Below are positions 47,901 to 60,535 of a DNA stretch of 64,000 bases, piece after piece. The DNA lies in NCBI RefSeq assembly GCF_000524195.1, contig NW_020170475.1, positions 133,902 to 197,901 of the forward strand, given 5' to 3'. The first letter of the stretch is position 1. Each line of letters opens with the position of its first letter. This DNA comes from Echinococcus granulosus (taxonomy: Eukaryota; Platyhelminthes; Cestoda; Cyclophyllidea; Taeniidae). The notes under the pieces were generated by a model. It was not told the origin of the DNA, searched no databases, and saw nothing but the letters and a program-made list of their open reading frames with translations. Position numbers and translations under genes: made by a program.

Positions 47901-50900
47901 TTTGCGGACGTAATTCAGTTCATAAATGGTTACACGAATTATTCCAAAATACCTAAGGTCATTTGATATAGACCTTCAGACAGTGTCGAGGTCACCTCAT
48001 ACATGCAAAAATCGCCCATTCCTTCTAACTTGTCGTCTTTTAAATAGGCTTTAAAGTCTACAATATGTGCTTTTAAATTCATCTTTTAATGTATCCACTA
48101 CGTTGCAATCATTCTACTTCCATAATCAACGCTAGACGCGATGACATTTATCCTATATTTTTTCAAACAGTTTGCTGTCCAACATTGTTGTTATAAGTGC
48201 CGCGAAACTCTCCGGCATTACGTGCAACCTGTCAACATAAATAACTTCATTGAATATTCATATAACTCATTTGATTGGCACAAAAGTGTTTGCGATGGAT
48301 GTCTTTGACAAGCAGACAAATGTGGCTTTATAGAATCTTGGAAAGTGCCGAGGGAGATAATTTGGAAAACGTTCTAGTGGCAGCAGCTTTCTTCTGTCCC
48401 TCCAGCCTCCGAAACCACGCATTAAGTCAATAATGAAATGGAAACTTTTTACAGATTCTATACGATCCGTATTTTAAAGCAGTAAAAAATTACAGAGGTA
48501 TTTTGTTGCAAAGTATTTCTGTTAAACGCTACAAAATATAGTGCTTATCGGCGCAAATGCAAAAGTGTTCAGTGCTAAGCAATTCTGTATGACATCATCT
48601 GAATCGTCAGCAAATCACCAGCCTCGTAAGCTACAACTTCAACTTAACTGTTGTAGCACATATTTGTATTAAGTGGGATGTTAGACAATAAACAAGAAGA
48701 TCTCATTTATATTTCGGAGGCATCTTCGCCTCATGAATATGCTCAAGGTAGGAAGATTGCATGAACTTAATGGGAACACAAAAGTAGATTATTTGAACGA
48801 AATTCCCCAGAAAATACACAATTAATCTGTACTGCACCGTGCCATCATGATGATGTCCAATGGTAAAAGCATTTTTTAACAACATGACCACTTTGAACGA
48901 TTTTTATTGAGGTTCGTAGCTTTAAAATATATAAATGGCGTCAGCTACCCGATCCTGATTTAAATATCAGTCTACTCAAGAATATGATTTTACTTCATTT
49001 ACATTGTTTCCTAAATCTTTGGAATACTTTCGAAATATTAATCGACGTACTTATCTGAATTACAATTTTCAAGTATCTTTTTATGAAACAGCATGAATGT
49101 CCTTACTTTGTTACTGCAACCGACTCTCTTAAGCACGAGATTTACCATACCTCTAGCGCCTACTCCGAACAATCTCTTTGTGGCGAATAGCATAAGTTGA
49201 AAGTGACTTTCAATCTCCTTAAAGTAGAAACCCAATTCAAATTACTTTATTACAAACACTCACTGCATTCTCTTTGAGCTGAGGGACAGGATCGTCTACA
49301 AAATAGACGATTTCGAGCATCTGCGTTGCATCCTCTTTCACACTGTTCCAATTCATCATCGCAGACTCCAACTGCATAAAGTGAAGAAGGTTCAAAATCA
49401 GGTTACCACCCGTAAAATAGACTAGATCGAAGCTAAAGTTTCTATCAGTCTTGCACTTTACAATAATATTTGCGTGTTAAATTGAAAGTTAAAATAAAAT
49501 TTGGCAAAAATTTTAATTTGATGACATTGGCAGATTTACTTTACTGCTTTCGAGCAGATGATTGATTCCAAGTCAACGTCTATCAAGCACCAGGTCTTTC
49601 TTCGGCAAGTATCTACATAAAGCTCAAATTATCATTTAAACTGTAATTTGTTTACTACTTTTTCCCTTTCCAAGTTCTAACATTAGCGTATTCTGCCACA
49701 CTTCAGCGTGCAAAATACTGAAATTTGGCACAGTGTGGTAACTTATTGTAGATGACAATTTTTGCAGTCCTATCGTACGTTAAATCTATTTTTATATACT
49801 ACTACCAAATTTAATAGTCACAAATTTGATAGAGAATTTTTTTGTAATTTCGATTTGTCTACTGTTTCTAAGATTTGGCATTAGCCCCTCATTGTTGAAT
49901 TATGTGCATAGCCATTGCTGTCACTTTATGAAGACTATAAAGATTGATTTTTCATTCGTGTTCTAATTTTTTTGCACTATTATTATTGCATATTCTTGTT
50001 TATTTTGAAAAAAGGTGCACTTCTCTCCCATTAACTTTAGGCAACGTCCTTTTTACATAACACTAAGCAACATTCTGTACTTAAGACTGGAAGCCACATC
50101 AGACTCATTATCTGATTTAAAGTGAGCATTTTGTAGCTCGTCTATTTTAAGATATGGGGCAAAATCAAATGAAACGTGAATTAGTCGACTTTGCACTAAC
50201 CCCATCCACTCGCATTGTGTGACATCCTGATGGGTATTACCATTTCATACCTCATTTGATTTTCAATGACAACCCTTAAACAACACTGTTCCATGGGATT
50301 CATTTCCTTTAGGTGAGTTTCGATAATTTTTTTAAAAATATATTTGGCTTATTTTTAACGTTCTCATGCAGCATAATGGAATAATATAGACCGAAACACA
50401 TTTATTTACGACGCTTTAGTTCGGTGCAAGTCAATGTATGCTTTTGGGTTGCATTGCCATATGCCCTCTGAGAGGTCTAAGTCGACAAGAATTAAAACCA
50501 TTCTGCAAACCTCTACAATGTTAAAGACACAACTGCGCAGTAACATTGCATAGCATGAGGAAACAGACCAAATTGGAGTGGAAATAGTCCTAATTCTTTT
50601 TGAGGGAAGTCGATCACTCAGATTGAAGCATTCTGTTTGCATATTGTGTGCTATTGTCCGATTTTAGTTTTGTTAACCGGGTTTCTGCTACTTCATGCTT
50701 ATTTTGGAATATGCAGAACTCTTTTGTGGTGACTACACAACTGCTTGATTTTTGCGACCATTAGTTTATCCACAGAAGCAACACTTCTGAGTCATTGGTT
50801 GCCAAAATTCAAGCTTCTAAACCGAGATTGCCGTGGCCATCGCCATCAGCATTTTGCTATTAAGTTCAGTTACTTACACATTGAGCTCTAAACTGCAGCA

Positions 50901-53900
50901 TAAATCAACTTCATGATTTTACTAATTTGATATAATAATGACATTTAATAATAAAGTGAATGCATTTTAAGTGATAAAATTACCGGCAAATGTTGTGCTA
51001 ATACTGAATCACAATTGCCAATTGGTGTCGAAACTTCTTTTATGCAACCATGTTACTTCAAATTGCCACTACGCATAGTTGTGAGGATTATCCTGAGTGG
51101 ATGTCTAGGGTCAATTAGACCGGCGATGTAAATTCTTAGAGATGTTGAAGTGTGGTGCAAGTTGCCCGTGATTAATATTCCCTTCTTAAAGCGTACTTAT
51201 ACGTATGATTGGGTTACTTCCATATGAGACATGGGTAAGCTAGTAGATTGATGTACAACTCGCAGAAAAGATGCATTGAAATTTCAGGCCATTTTATTTC
51301 TTAGAAATACTGCCACAATGGTTTTCCCTGAAGACAAATTTATCAATTCTTTACCTAGAATTCTGAAGGACTTTTTACCTGGCCTTTGTAGTCCTCAAAT
51401 TTAACAAAAGCCCAGTGAGGCAACATAAATATGCACATACAAGCTCCCCTCATTTGAACCTCGTAGAAAGCCGCTGGCGACGTCTTTGCAGTCATGTCAA
51501 AAGGCTCGAGGTCGTAAAGATAGGCCGGATATGCGACGTTAGCGCCATCTTTTGTACTCTGAGCCGTGGGCCGGAAAATGCCCAGACCTATGTAGACCTT
51601 CGCAAAGCTACCATATTCATTGTTCACAGTGTCTACCTGTGTTGGCGCCTCCTGGTAGAACTGGAAAACATTCAGAATATCCGATTTCATTTACAGTGAC
51701 GATTATTGCGGTTCTTCACCTCTTGTGTAAGGGAATCCGGTTTAGGTAATAATTACATTCATTTTGCTACCTGTGACAATTTACCCGCCTTGATCTCGAT
51801 ACGGTTGTTGTTTTAAACTGAGTGAATTACTAAAGACATTATAATTACCAAAGAGCAATCTGACAGCCAACTATCCCAACGTTATGCATATAACCCTCTT
51901 CTGGACATCTATTTAAATACCTAATATGGATTCCTTGTTATCCTTTTCCTAATAATGTGCTGCATTGGCGACCTTATCTGCCAAACTCAAGATTAAAACA
52001 CCAAAAGGACATTAAACTTTTGAAAGCATTATTACATATCAATCAAGAGGACTTGTTTTAGAGGGTTTGTTTCTAAATATTTTCAAACCTTTAAATGGAA
52101 GTTGAGACATATGGCTACTCTTTCAGTTATTTTAACAATGAGTCTAGAGTAATAAAACTTCATTAAAAGGTTACAATAATATACAAGGCGTAAAAGTTAC
52201 AGTAAAGTCTGCCTTTACCTACCATACTTGCCACGATGTATTCTGTTGGACTTTTTTCTTTAAAAAGAATTGTATTGACGTTCCCCATTTCGACCCATTG
52301 AACAAAGCACATAAATTTGGTCACTTGAGATTAAAACAATGCAATGTTAATAATCCCAATTTTCGGGCACTGACCAAAGTTAGTTACTGAATTGGGTTAT
52401 TGTCTTGCTCTATCCAAGTTCCTGTTAAAAATGCATTTATGTTTCCGCAATGACAAAATAATATCGTGAATATTACAAGTAAAAGTTATTCAGTGTCCAC
52501 TTTATGTTCTTCAGCATTCCTTACTACTGCTTAGAATCAAATTTTCCTTGAATAGTTAGTAAAATTAACAAATCATGGAATGCTTCACTCACAGGTACCA
52601 TCCCATTATAAACTACGAAAATAGTGTGTCTAATTAACAAAATAGTTCGTTTAAGCTGATAACAAGGGTAAGATCTACCATTAAAAGCACCTCATTCCGA
52701 TTTAATTCATTCAGTTGGCTTTATTGCATGAGTTTGAGGCCTTACTTTGAGTAATAAAGATTAAAATTTGGGAAATTATAAACTATTCAACAGACGTCTA
52801 TAAACACTAAACTTCTTTTACCTACTCTATAGCGCTACTGGATTATCTACCGTGCTTTCGAAAAATAGGTAAAATAAATACCGAAAATTCGGGTCATAAA
52901 AAGCACGCGTTGGGCTTTTAAGATAGGAAGGTGAAAAGAAAAGTACGGCCCCTATCAACAACAATAGTCTACACGTTACTTCATGGTTTCAGTACATCAA
53001 TAATTTGGTCTCTCCTAACTTTACATTGAGCTGTGCTACACGTCAAAAGGATAGTTCAACCCACCCAAAGTGGACTCAAAGGGATTGCAACCGGGCTCAT
53101 TAAAATGCATTTCGATTCCTTCACCACGAATGCACTCCGAGTCAACAGTTGCATACACAGAGGAGGTGCAGATTTGCTGGAGGAACAACACAATTATGCT
53201 TCTATTGCAATGATGGTATAATGAAGCCAAAAAGCATTGTTTTGCGACAAAACTATTTACTGAAAAATCCTTTTGGATATGAAGGTACTTACTGATTTGG
53301 AATTCATTTTAATGAAGTTTTTTGCTTGAAAACCACCAACAATTGGACACCTGCTCCGACGATACCTTGATACGTACTTTGACAAATTTGCTAAATGTCA
53401 AAATGGTGTATGTTACCTATGAATATTGTGATACGTATGAATTGTGTTTAATATGGTTAGACTAATAGAGGGTTTTGGCTTCGAGTTAAAGAAAGGACTT
53501 GACTGTAAGAGGAGTCTTTCCTATTACTTGTCCAGTTCTTGCTTACTTTCATAGAAGCGAGCGTTCGTGGCCAGAGTATGCATAAACACTTTTCAAGTTA
53601 ATCAAGAAAAATTAAATGATGTAAGTGGTGTTCTGCCTCTACATGATACAGAAAACATCCAAGTATAAGGACGAATTAATGGAACATTTCCAAGATGTGG
53701 ATAATGCGTTTCTTAAAGAAAGAACAAGCAATTGTGGATGTTAATATCAAATTCGAACTTCTAACTAAAATTAACATATTGTGAGAAGGATTATTATGCC
53801 TCCTTTCTCTTCCAATTCTGATACATTTGTTTATTTTCAGCAAAACAGTATTTCATGAGGCATTTGTTGTTTGTATTCATTATTAATCTTGCCCACTTTT

Positions 53901-56900
53901 TTATTTCAAATGAACACAGAAAAATCCTCGCGTTTTAAATAAAATGCCTTACGTATCCACAGGCTGCGGTGGGGATTATTTACAGAAGTTGCACAGTCGG
54001 ATGGGGTTGTTGTGCCTTCCCCTGAAAAAATCCCACCCATTATGGTCACAAAAAATGGAAGCAATATATTTAGCTCTTTAACTACTATCAGCCTTAAGTT
54101 TTCTAGGCGTACCTTGAATAAGCTCGAAGACTTCCGTGAGCGGACTCCTATCAAAAATTTGGAACCGCATGCATATGTACAGGAACCTGTTTTAAAAATG
54201 AGAAAATCGCTTTACCACCTCTTCACCTAAACATTCTTTTTCTAGATTATAATGATTCTGCAGCAAGTCGTTTTTCTTGCTCAAAATCAGGCAAGTATAT
54301 TATTATTTGGACTGGAATGTTGCTACGTTTTACCATCTTACCGAGTGGCAAGCATTGCGTGAAAGCTTTGAACACTGCCTTACCCTTATTCAAAATCACT
54401 TAGACAATAAAAGGTGCAACATCAATAATGCTTTTGAAAATTTTAATAAAGGTAAACTAGAAAATAGTAGCATATTACTGGTTAATTTGGGAATAATTTT
54501 GAGTTAGTCCAACCCAATGGAAAAGTGGAAATTCTTCCATTCGCAAATGATGGTTTAAGTTAGAATGTAAATTTAACTCCTGGATGGTTTGGCTCATCAG
54601 CAGTTCTTGCATGATTCGCCGTGTGCTTTCAGTTTTTCTCCCAATTGGCATCTAGGTTTTTTCACTGCCTTTTTATGCAAATTCGTTTTGGACAGTAACC
54701 GCTTATTTTTTAGCTTACCATTAAACATGACAAAATTTACTCCACGTAAATATTTAACTATTAGCTGAATTAGCATTATTCCACCTCAAAAGTTCCTGTT
54801 AAAAAGAACTCTTTTAAAATAACTATTTACGTCTAAGTGATCTCACGGTCGATCATAAACTTTTCGCTCTACTCTTAACGTTTTTTCCAACTGCATTTTC
54901 ATAAGTTATAAAGACAATTTTTTGCAATTGTTCTGATAGCCATTTTTGGGTTTAATCACAAAAATCATCATTTATAAACTAATGTCGGTGGCATGAAGGT
55001 TCATTAAATACTTGTTTTACAAAAGTATTTCGATGCAATGTGGATATTTGTGCTTTGACAACATATTCGTGAGATGTTAATGATGCCATGTGATATGTGT
55101 CCCAATGCATAAAACGGTTTAGATTATTCCTACATTAAATATCCTGCAAGGAACATGCGCAATAATCTCCTGCGAACAAGATCTTTTAAAAACTTGTACA
55201 CTTTCCGCTCGTACTTTATATTTCTGTGCATATTACCATTTTATCAAATATTCCTCCTAAATCTAATCCACGCACTCATTTAGAAAAAACCAAAAAACTT
55301 CGTTAGAAATTAAGTTATTTTAAATAATAGAAGGCAGGTCTTTTCAACACCAAAAAGCTTAACTTATGTAAAAGACTGATCGCATATAAAAGCTCCGATT
55401 TGAAGTGCCTATTGAAAAGAGCTTTCTCCAAAAAATTGATAAAATGTAAACTACAAGCGGCTTGTAAACTTTTAAAATCTTCTAAAACTCTCTGTCTTAT
55501 AAGAATTTGTGCCCACAAGCCTAAAAATTTTGCTAAAAACATTTCACATTTTTTGTCCATCTCACCTGAAATTTGGCGTCAGAAGTTCAGCCGCGTATGT
55601 TTCCGTGGCTTTGTCGACAACATGCTGGCACCGCAGATCGACATGTATTGTAGATGTTGAAGAATTTTTATTCATCAGCGCCTTGTCATGGAGGGAATAT
55701 TGATTGGGAAAGTATTGAGTAGACCGTGGTGAAGGCTCAACGGGGTAGGAGAGGATCATTTTGCGCAGATCTCCCCTTACTGTGAGCTGGGCGAAGAAAG
55801 AGGAGGAGACTGCGTGATATTGGGAAGTTCGATGAGTGAGCGGACTGGACCACCAGATATTTGTGCTTGAAAGTAATAAAAACTCGGGGAATTGGCAGAT
55901 CGACTGGACTGTTGCCGCGCAGGTCAGAAGGACTGATAGGAGTGTGCCTACTGATAGAGAAATTATAAGTAATTTCTTGGATAACACTGGTCCAAATGCA
56001 TAAAATGCAACGATAGTCAGATGAATGTAAAAAACACTAAAGATATCAATTTAAGAATACAGAATTTTCTCAAAGTTAGAATAATACGAACAAATACATC
56101 TATCAATTTCGACAGTATGGGAATTTTTGGCGGACTATCTCACAACATAATGGATAAAGATTTTTGAACCTTGTAAAATGAGGCAATCGCAACAGCGAAA
56201 TAATTTGCAGTATGTTTGCTTTGTAGAAAATTTCCCACGACTCTAAAATTTATGGTATGCAGAATTGGAAAAACATTACATGCAGTCTTCCAAGTGCTTA
56301 TGGTTGTTACTTTATATTGAACACATGCGATAAGTCTAGTACTTCGAAGTGGCCGTAAGTGACTGATATCCTGTTTGACAGCAATTCTAGCCGTAACCAC
56401 TATAATTTCTTCTCAAAGTTGACCCATTTCCACTTGTTACTTCTAAAGTTTATTTAATAGCCGCATAGCAGAATTAAAAAAATTGCAGATTTTTCGAAAA
56501 AGAGTGAATTATACGTGTGATGCAGACAAGTATAAAAAATGGTTGAAATCCACAAAATTGTTCTCTGGAAATAAAAATCCACAAAAATATTGCTTTATTG
56601 AAAAATATGCGACAACAGTGTAACCACTCTACATTGCTCCATATCTTAGATGGATATTTTAATTGGAGATCCCTAACGTAAGTGTTTCGAATAGGGCTAA
56701 GGCTTCACATTTTCCCATATTATCATATTTCTTATTTTTTTCCATTTCATCTGTACAGTAACTTGAATTTTAGAAGCGGTTCAGACCTAAAAATTTTCTA
56801 AAGGGTGTCAATGGTTGGTTAAATTAGCTTGAGAATAAACGAACATTATCGAAGAAAGTTTGCACAAAAGAGCAGTGCTCTGCAGAATCTTTTTGTTAAA

Positions 56901-57345
56901 AGTCAGCCATCACTTCTATAAAATATTTCGATCAGCATTTTATTCTGCCATTTCTTGCGATTGTCCCTGGAACAAGTAAAATTCACACACATTTCTAAAA
57001 AACCAGTGTTTTGATTTTGGTTGGAAACTTTTTTGAAAAATTTAATCAAACCACTTTTGCGCGGACATTTTACTGCAAAGTGAACATCGTCACCGTAGCC
57101 TTTGAGAAAATTTGAAATAACACAATCGCAATCGCGATTGTACAGTCGCAATTTGCCTCAAAGATACCACGTCTCGCATTAGTGAGTAAATAAGTCGTGA
57201 ACCATAACTGAAATGCACTTACGGAAGTTGCCTTGGATTGATGAACAGTCTAGCATCCTGTGGGCTTCACCTTCAACTAACCTTGCCCCGCATGGCGACG
57301 ACTTCGCCCTCTGAGGGCAGCGCTTGAGCAATGCGAGGAAGCCAT
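41990..57345 (-). CDS. Unidentified secreted/membrane protein gene, exons partly resolved
   Basis: I do not recognise the product. Exons, in translation order: 57345-57282 (starts MASSHCSSAALRGRSRRHAG), 55950-55566, 53176-53042, 51660-51379, 49??-type exon described next, 47661-47555, 46114-45869, 43841-43728, 42340-41990. The fifth lies at about 49368-49261, 108 nt, between TTATGCAG and GTGAGTG. Exon 1 joins exon 2 in phase and makes a basic N-terminus followed by VGTLLSVLLTCAATVQS, a signal peptide or signal anchor. Exons 3 to 7 chain without a phase conflict, as do the last two. Joins 2 to 3 and 7 to 8 do not fit, so exons are missing there, or exon 3 uses another frame with a donor at 53064. 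The reading is extracellular in type: scattered Cys, NxS/T sites (INASYRG, NSSTST) and beta-strand-like patterns, with about 600 residues in total. Introns are 0.8-3 kb, unlike the other genes. It may be more than one gene. Confidence 0.5.
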
Positions 57346-60316
57346 GCAATGGGCATACCTTCCTCGTGCTTTCAGTGATATTCATGAGTTTTACTGACCA
57401 ATAATCTGTCCGGACGCGAGGCGCGTTCTTTGCAAACAGCGAATGAGGTTTAATGTGCTCCATCCTGATTTACATATTACCTGCTTCCTTGGGTGAACGC
57501 GAAGGTATATATTTATGCAGGTGTGTCAGCATGCATGTTAGAATCGGAACCATGCTCGAGTTGAGTTCATTCAAAATAATTATTCCTTCATTAGGCAGAA
57601 ATTCGTGAATTGTGCCTAGCCCTAACTGGAGTAAGTGTTAAATGGACAATATGCTAATATAGACTTAAGTCCGAAATGAGCGTTGTTGAACTTGAATGGC
57701 TAAAATGGGTATTTTGTACGTATTTGTAAAGCTTATGTTTATGCTGGGGCTTGTGGTGACAGGAGTGATTGGTGATGTGATGGCGGTGAGTCTTTGCCGT
57801 AAAACCCGAACCTGAGTGTTAGAAAAAGCATAGCAGTTATTTATCTTTCCACTTAATAATATCACGAGAAGTGAATTTCCAACGAATTATTTCCTTTCAT
57901 TTATTCATGACAAAGTTTTGTATAATTTTATCCCACTGAATTTCATTGCATGGTAATTTGAATTTAGGCAAGCAGATTTTAGGAGTCCCTGCACTTTGAC
58001 CCTAGGCACAGACATTGCTCATTGTTCAAAAATACACTTTGGAATCAATGGGCGACATTTAACCCCTCTTCCGATCTCGTCTTTTGATTCAAGCGCATAA
58101 ATTTTCAATGCTAATAATGTTTTAAGTGCTTTTTTTGTTTGATTGTTTTATAGTCCATGTCCCTCCTTCATATAAATCTACATAATCGGGGCATGTTAAA
58201 CACTTTTTTCCCACAAATTAAAATTGGGTTCGTTTGAATGCATTAGCGCTGCCTTATTTGCTGTCAAAATTGAATCCTCATTGCTAACTTGCATTTTACA
58301 TGATTATCAAAGGTCACTAAAAGTTGAATATTCCAAAGTAAGCGAAATCATGCTTTAATTTGGACTGTGCTCTAAAGTTAGTGATCTTGGTTATGACTTT
58401 CAGAAATGCACCACCAAGACGATTTGGTCAGTCATGGTGTCTGAGAGCTATTACCAATTTGGAAAGCTGAGATTTCGGCTTGAAGTTTGAAGTATTGGTC
58501 TTTTAAATATTCACTTGAGAAATATGACCAAATCGTTGGTCAAGAGAACATTATTTGGTTTATTTTTGATTTAAAAGTGTGAAGGTCTAGCATGTATGCA
58601 AAGTGGTATGAGTGGTATTGGTCTGAAATTACCTCTTCAGTTGCAAGGGCATGTCTTTACTAACTTATTTACCAACAGCTAAGTTAGGTATATGCGTACA
58701 TTTGGCAAGGAATTCCAAATTCGGCAACTTCCACCTTAAGGTGTGGTCATAGGTGACGGCGCGGAGAAAGTTTAGAACAAAAATCTTCTTGCTGGACTAC
58801 AGTGTACTTTTTAAAGAAAATTCCCACAATCATAAATTAAATTTTCTTAATTTTCCGTTCTGAATTCCATGCATAAACTGGCATTGAATAATCATAATGG
58901 AGCCTTGAAATCCGAGTCACTCTTTGATGCCCACGATTTCACGCTACTTGTAGCAGTGTTTAATCGCAAATTCGCTAACATTGAAGTGCAGGACGAATAG
59001 CCCAGTTAAAGAATTGTTTTGTCCGTATTTCCATCACCGTTGTTTTTATGAACGCATAATGTAAAGCCGTATTTAAAAGCAAGGTTGTTAAGCAATCAAT
59101 TGCTTCTCATTGTTTGATGCTTCTTCCTAAATTTGCGTCGAAGCATAAAAGCTGAGAATGCGGGAGGTTCTATAGATGTACACAACAAACGACGTTCCAA
59201 CATATTGGCGAATGAATGAACGAATGCCATTCCCTAATGACCCTAAAAAATCTTCTTGAAATTCATTATTTTGCAAACTTAGGCTACTCAGTTTGGTTCA
59301 AATTGGTTACTTTATGGTTCAATATAGTGTATTTTAAAGTGTGAAGGAATGAAGATGATTTCCTTAAGTCATTATTGTTCAATAATCACTTTGTTGAAGG
59401 GGAAAAAGGCGTAAATGTAATTCTAATTACTTAACAATTTATAATTTATACCTCTATTGTTGCTACCACTTTCCCAAATGAAGGCAGCATAAACGCTGTT
59501 TCCCAGCGTTGATAAATACCTCTCCTTCTTTGTTGTAATATTCTGATATGGAGATGATTGTATTGGCGAGGAATAGAACAAAGCAGTGCAAAGTGTTGTC
59601 ATGATAAACCTAATAGGATGCTACGTCAGTGCCATTACCTTCTGGGCACAATGTTGCGCAGCATTTAGGAGCCTTTTGATGCTCGTCTCTAATTTCATCA
59701 GGAAGTAATGACCACTGCACACACTGTTGAGCATACATGCCTTAGTTCTATTTGCGTGGCGCCAAACCTATCAGATTGTGTTTTTATGCAAATGGATGAA
59801 CAAAGAGACCAACTGCCCCATGCACCAGTTTTAAGCCTTAAAATTGCATTAACAACTCCACCCCATTCCACTTATCTCCGCTCCACTTAACTTCGTTCCG
59901 TTGGCAACAACAACCACATTTTCTGACCCTGCCCAAGATAGCGCATCCGTTTAAATTACTACGATGATGACTTATGTTTTACACATCTACGGATTAATGA
60001 CTTACTTCCGTGAATGTGCAGGTGTATTTTAAGACGTAATTGAGCACAAATGTTTAATAAAACTTACTTTTGAAGTCTATAAAGACCTATATTTATAAAT
60101 TAATACTGCACTGGAAGTTCTAAATGCAGTGGGATAGTTATTCAGTAAATGCAATCGACTACCTTCTCTAAAGCCAATTTCTCTCCCCTTTAAAGATTTT
60201 TACCGAACTGCTTATCTTGTACAAAAAGAAACGAAAAAGGAAATGGGCATTTCTAGCCGAGTTATACGCAAGTATTGAAAATAACTTCCTCCAAATAGAA
60301 GTTCAAACTTTTATAT
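57346..60316. other. Upstream flank without supported genes
   Basis: This would contain the promoter and 5' UTR of the minus-strand gene starting at 57345. The piece to about 57470 is still open in a second frame on the minus strand, probably 5' UTR or a shadow. The remaining AT-rich sequence has only short frames, including one at 59708-59890, none with exon context. Confidence 0.4.
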
Positions 60317-60466
60317 TGTAGCGTCCCAAGACTTCTCTGCAGGTGAATGAAAAACATTATACTCGGTCGGAATATGCATTTTGACGTATTAGCGGACTAA
60401 GGGGATACTAGTGCGGTCCAGAGATCAGGTCGCCCGGCGGAGGTACAATGGCGAAGCCCCTATTGG
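60317..60466 (+). mobile_element. LTR-like repeat, copy C (diverged)
   Basis: Starts TTGTAGCGTCCCAAGACTTC, matching the start of copies A and B, and keeps TATACTCGG, GGAATATGCATTTTG, GCCCGGCGG and AGGTACAATGG near the other end. The middle is more diverged. It is on the plus strand, 2.3 kb from copy B, which is on the minus strand. It runs directly into an ATT-rich microsatellite. Confidence 0.55.
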
Positions 60467-60535
60467 TATTGCATTATTATTATCATTATTATTATGGTAT
60501 TATTATATCTTATGGTATTATTTCTTATTTCACTT
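60467..60535. repeat. ATT/TTA-rich microsatellite
   Basis: Imperfect ATT repeats (CATTATTATTATCATTATTATTATGG) followed by two GGTATTATT-type units. The repeat abuts the end of LTR-like copy C, as is common where a retroelement tail or slippage-prone junction expands. Confidence 0.7.

Noticed and set aside
49261..49368. Cysteine-rich reading of the 49.3 kb exon (VCDDELEQCERGC...)
   Set aside because: Attractive as a disulfide-rich domain, but it does not match the phase-0 ends of both neighbouring exons. The frame starting LESAMMNWNSV does.
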